Assembly: GCA_016935955.1 (NCBI GenBank)
Contig: JAFGPY010000072.1
Coordinates: forward strand, 1-8,173
DNA length: 8,173 nt
Direction: 5' to 3'
DNA from: Planctomycetota bacterium
GTDB taxonomy: Bacteria; Planctomycetota; Phycisphaerae; FEN-1346; JAACEH01
Below are positions 6,289 through 8,173 of the stretch, piece by piece. The notes under the pieces were generated by a model. That model saw only the letters and a program-made list of their open reading frames with translations. It was not told the origin of the DNA and did no database searches. Position numbers and translations under genes: made by a program. Each line of letters opens with the position of its first letter. Within the stretch, counting starts at the first letter, position 1.

Positions 6289-7711
6289 TCGCGGATGACG
6301 AAGCCAGGGCTGCACGCACACGTTCCGCAGGCGCGGGAACGATATAGACGGGCGCTTCGCTGACGGTGACACCGACCTTGCCGTCCGCGGTCGGCGTGAG
6401 CGAGCGAATATCCTTGCCCAGCATGTCTACGAGGGTCACGTCCTTGCCGCCGTCGAGCGCCACGTTGAAGCTCCGCTCTTCTGCTTGCCCGTAGGCCGAG
6501 TGCCAGGCCATGACGATCGGCAAACCGTCAAGCCCCTTGAACTGGTAGGCATAGACGCCTTTGGGCTCTTCGTTAATGGTCATAACCTCCCGGCGCGGGT
6601 CGGGAACGAGCGTGGTCATGATCCGGGTGGCCACGGCCTGCTCCTTCCACTTCCCGGGCTCGAAGAAGAAGCCGAAGTTGCGTTGTGTCTGGCCCTGGCC
6701 GGGAAGGGTCTCGGCGTGAACTATGTCCCGGACGTACATGACCTGGACCTGCTCGACGCCACAGGAGGCAGAGATCGCAAACATGCGAACGAGGAAACAG
6801 GCCTGTTGCCGCTCGTCGCGGACCTGCTTGTTTCCCGGGTAAACGGTCGGGTAGCCGATCTCGGTGAACCAGAGCGGCTTGTCGAGGAACCCTTGTTTAC
6901 GCGCCAGTTCGCGGACCATCTTGACGCCGGTGACGATGCCGCCTTCTTCCGGGCACAGTGGCTGATGGTAGGGATGCGTGCCGACGATGTCGTAGAGATC
7001 CGTTCCGGTCTTCTCGTTGACCTCACGGATGAACCGCCGCCAGCCGACGTAGCCGTTGTAGAAGCTGTCGGGTCTGAGGCCGCGGCCATGGTGCGGGGCT
7101 CCGTCGGACGTGTTGAAGGCGATGAGCCTGGCCGCAGGGTCAAGGCGGCGGACCTCCTCGGAGGCGGTCTTCAGAATTCGGGCGTAAAGGTCCACGCGGC
7201 CTGTGCCCTCGGGAGGCATGAGCATCTCGATGTTGGGTTCGCCCCAGATGAGCCAATGGCGAACCGGCCGCGGCGCGACCTCCGGGTGCTCCTTCCAGAA
7301 CGATCCGCTGGAACCGTACCGGCCGACATAGCGGCGGATGTGCTCGACATACTCGGCCATGGCCTTCTCGGCGTCCTGCCCGAAGGCCTTTCGTCCCGTG
7401 CTGAGCGACAGGGTGACGTTCATGCCGTCCTGTGCGGCCCGCAGCAGCGCCGCCTCGCCCGCCTTGCTGCCGACCCGCACGCGGCCGAGCAGGTCGCGGA
7501 TGCCCGTGGCCTTGATGTCGTCGGCCACTTCCATGTACCCCTTGTCCCATTCGAAGTCGACATACAAGGCATAGAAGCCGGGGGCCGTTGAGGCCAGCGG
7601 CGGCTGTGTCGGCATGGGACTCGCGGCCCCGTCGGCAAAGCAGCCGATCGGCGCTGCGGCCGAGACTACTACACTCATGACCATCAGAAGAGCGACTCTT
7701 GCGTGTATCAT
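6275..7711 (-). CDS. Secreted glycosidase of clan GH-A type (TIM barrel), family unassigned
   Basis: 478 residues with an N-terminal signal peptide (about 1-27; a weak lipobox-like PIGC ends at Cys24). The catalytic barrel shows the clan GH-A pattern: HWLIWGEPNIE (152-162) with the presumed acid/base Glu158 at the end of strand 4, GTHPYH (244-249) near strand 6, and LWFTEIGYPTV (280-290) with the presumed nucleophile Glu284 on strand 7. This resembles GH39- and GH5-like retaining enzymes such as beta-xylosidases, but I cannot place it in a numbered family. The Asn that normally precedes the acid/base Glu is Gly157 here. A C-terminal beta domain (about 385-458, from GVYAYQFKG to APVYIVPAP) is typical of such enzymes. 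The start at 7711 has AAAGGAAA 9 nt upstream. It converges on the GH43 gene and may act on related sugars, but shares no operon with it. Confidence 0.8.
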   Translation of the reverse strand: MIHARVALLMVMSVVVSAAAPIGCFADGAASPMPTQPPLASTAPGFYALYVDFEWDKGYMEVADDIKATGIRDLLGRVRVGSKAGEAALLRAAQDGMNVTLSLSTGRKAFGQDAEKAMAEYVEHIRRYVGRYGSSGSFWKEHPEVAPRPVRHWLIWGEPNIEMLMPPEGTGRVDLYARILKTASEEVRRLDPAARLIAFNTSDGAPHHGRGLRPDSFYNGYVGWRRFIREVNEKTGTDLYDIVGTHPYHQPLCPEEGGIVTGVKMVRELARKQGFLDKPLWFTEIGYPTVYPGNKQVRDERQQACFLVRMFAISASCGVEQVQVMYVRDIVHAETLPGQGQTQRNFGFFFEPGKWKEQAVATRIMTTLVPDPRREVMTINEEPKGVYAYQFKGLDGLPIVMAWHSAYGQAEERSFNVALDGGKDVTLVDMLGKDIRSLTPTADGKVGVTVSEAPVYIVPAPAERVRAALASSSASDAK

Positions 7712-7729
7712 GACCTGGGGTTTCCTTTC

Positions 7730-7741
7730 TGAGAATTCTCA
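7730..7741. promoter_or_regulatory. 12-bp palindrome just upstream of the glycosidase ribosome site
   Basis: TGAGAATTCTCA is a perfect palindrome directly before the AAAGGAAA ribosome site of the minus-strand glycosidase gene and downstream of its candidate promoter. It could be a repressor operator; as RNA it gives only a 4-bp stem. No second copy was noticed in the window. Confidence 0.3.
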
Positions 7742-7771
7742 CCACGACCGGTGCCGCCAATCCTATGTCCC

Positions 7772-7800
7772 ATTCAACACGGTTCTCGAAGTGGTCACAA
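7772..7800 (-). promoter_or_regulatory. Possible promoter for the GH-A type glycosidase gene
   Basis: On the minus strand there is TTGTGA (7800-7795), 17 bp, then TTGAAT (7777-7772). Each hexamer matches consensus at four of six positions. The -10 hexamer is the same as in the kinase-gene candidate at 4662-4667. The 8-mer ATCCTATG also occurs twice nearby (7760-7767, 7829-7836). This is a weak prediction. Confidence 0.28.
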
Positions 7801-7871
7801 TGCATTTTCTCACAGTACGGCTAGGCTTATCCTATGACGGAGATAGCCGCCGGAGCGAAACCACAAGCACG

Positions 7872-7899
7872 CGAGGCGGCCCTGTAAAGGACCGCCTCG
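7872..7899 (-). terminator. Hairpin terminator after the right-edge gene
   Basis: CGAGGCGG (7872-7879) pairs with CCGCCTCG (7892-7899). After one C/A mismatch the stem continues with CCT/AGG around a GTAA loop. It lies about 50 nt past the stop codon at 7951. On the minus strand the following bases (CGTGCTTGTGGTTTCGC) are only moderately T-rich. On the plus strand no T run follows, so minus-strand use is more likely. Confidence 0.5.
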
Positions 7900-7950
7900 G
7901 CGGGAATCAGTTCGAATGGAACGAACGCAGCGGGCGTGTGGCTACATCTT

Positions 7951-8173
7951 TCATTTGGGAGCGACAATCACCACAACCTTGAGGCCGTCATCGTCCTGAG
8001 ACAGGTCTGTTTCAAGGCCGACTGGGTTGCCTATGCGCCCTTCCGGGTCATAGACGAAACAAACCAGCGTCTTGCAGTTGGGGTGACTGTAACCGTTCAC
8101 GGCCTTTCGGTCGGCCAGGCTGAGGATGAGCCTGACGAACAGGACATTTCCCCGCCCGCCTGCAAAACGCAAG
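7951..8173 (-). CDS. C-terminal part of an unrecognised protein (runs in from right edge)
   Basis: An open frame of about 73 codons enters from the right edge and stops with TGA at 7953-7951. The visible end includes RGNVLFVRLILSLAD, HPNCKTLVCFVYDPEG and LKVVVIVAPK, suggesting alternating beta strands of a compact domain. No catalytic or binding motif is recognised. There is no ATG in the visible part. A TTG near 8172 could serve as a start but has no visible context, so the gene most likely begins beyond the window. That it is real is supported by the hairpin just after its stop. Confidence 0.5.
   Translation of the reverse strand, partial: LRFAGGRGNVLFVRLILSLADRKAVNGYSHPNCKTLVCFVYDPEGRIGNPVGLETDLSQDDDGLKVVVIVAPK

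Noticed and set aside
6485..7591. Plus-strand open frame opposite the GH-A type gene
   Set aside because: No signal peptide, motif or ribosome site; it is the antisense image of a gene with clear catalytic motifs.
1..8173. CRISPR arrays, tRNAs, rRNAs, insertion sequences, toxin-antitoxin or defence genes
   Set aside because: No regularly spaced repeats, cloverleaf-type sequences, transposase motifs or terminal inverted repeats were seen.

Overview
The window looks like chromosomal DNA from a GC-rich environmental bacterium, most likely a planctomycete (Phycisphaerae-like). The main clue is the secreted protein at 491-3061. It ends in a dockerin-like pair of calcium loops and carries PKD and LamG-type domains, a layout common in Planctomycetota. 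The lineage is inferred from this domain style only; there is no rRNA or marker gene here.

Layout, left to right. (1) On the minus strand, the first 68 codons of a TatD-type metal-dependent hydrolase run off the left edge. They resemble EboB of the ebo (EDB) gene cluster and have a good promoter of their own. (2) On the minus strand, an 856-residue secreted multidomain protein: SGNH-hydrolase-like N-terminus, two PKD domains, a LamG/concanavalin-like domain, an Ig-like region and a dockerin-like tail. It has its own promoter and a rho-independent terminator. (3) On the minus strand, a six-helix membrane histidine kinase resembles the RegB/PrrB redox sensors. (4) On the plus strand, across a 300-bp divergent gap, a GH43 glycosidase with a chitobiase-type C-terminal domain follows a strong promoter. 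(5) On the minus strand, converging with it, a secreted clan GH-A-type glycosidase. (6) On the minus strand, the C-terminal end of an unrecognised protein enters from the right edge.

Taken together, this is a carbohydrate-oriented stretch. Three exported proteins (GH43, a GH-A-like enzyme, an SGNH-like putative esterase or lectin) could act on plant- or algal-type polysaccharides such as xylan or arabinan. They are not arranged as one operon: each has its own start region and the strands alternate, so coordinated function is only inference. No SusC/SusD pair, transporter, response regulator or sugar regulator is visible. The kinase's input motif points to the quinone pool rather than to sugars.

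No tRNA, rRNA, CRISPR array, insertion sequence or attachment site was seen. I found no convincing undescribed system. The points most worth a second look are the RegB-like kinase that lacks the redox cysteine, the ebo-like locus at the left edge, the SGNH-like domain without a GDS motif in a dockerin protein, and the Gly-Glu-Pro variant in the GH-A enzyme.
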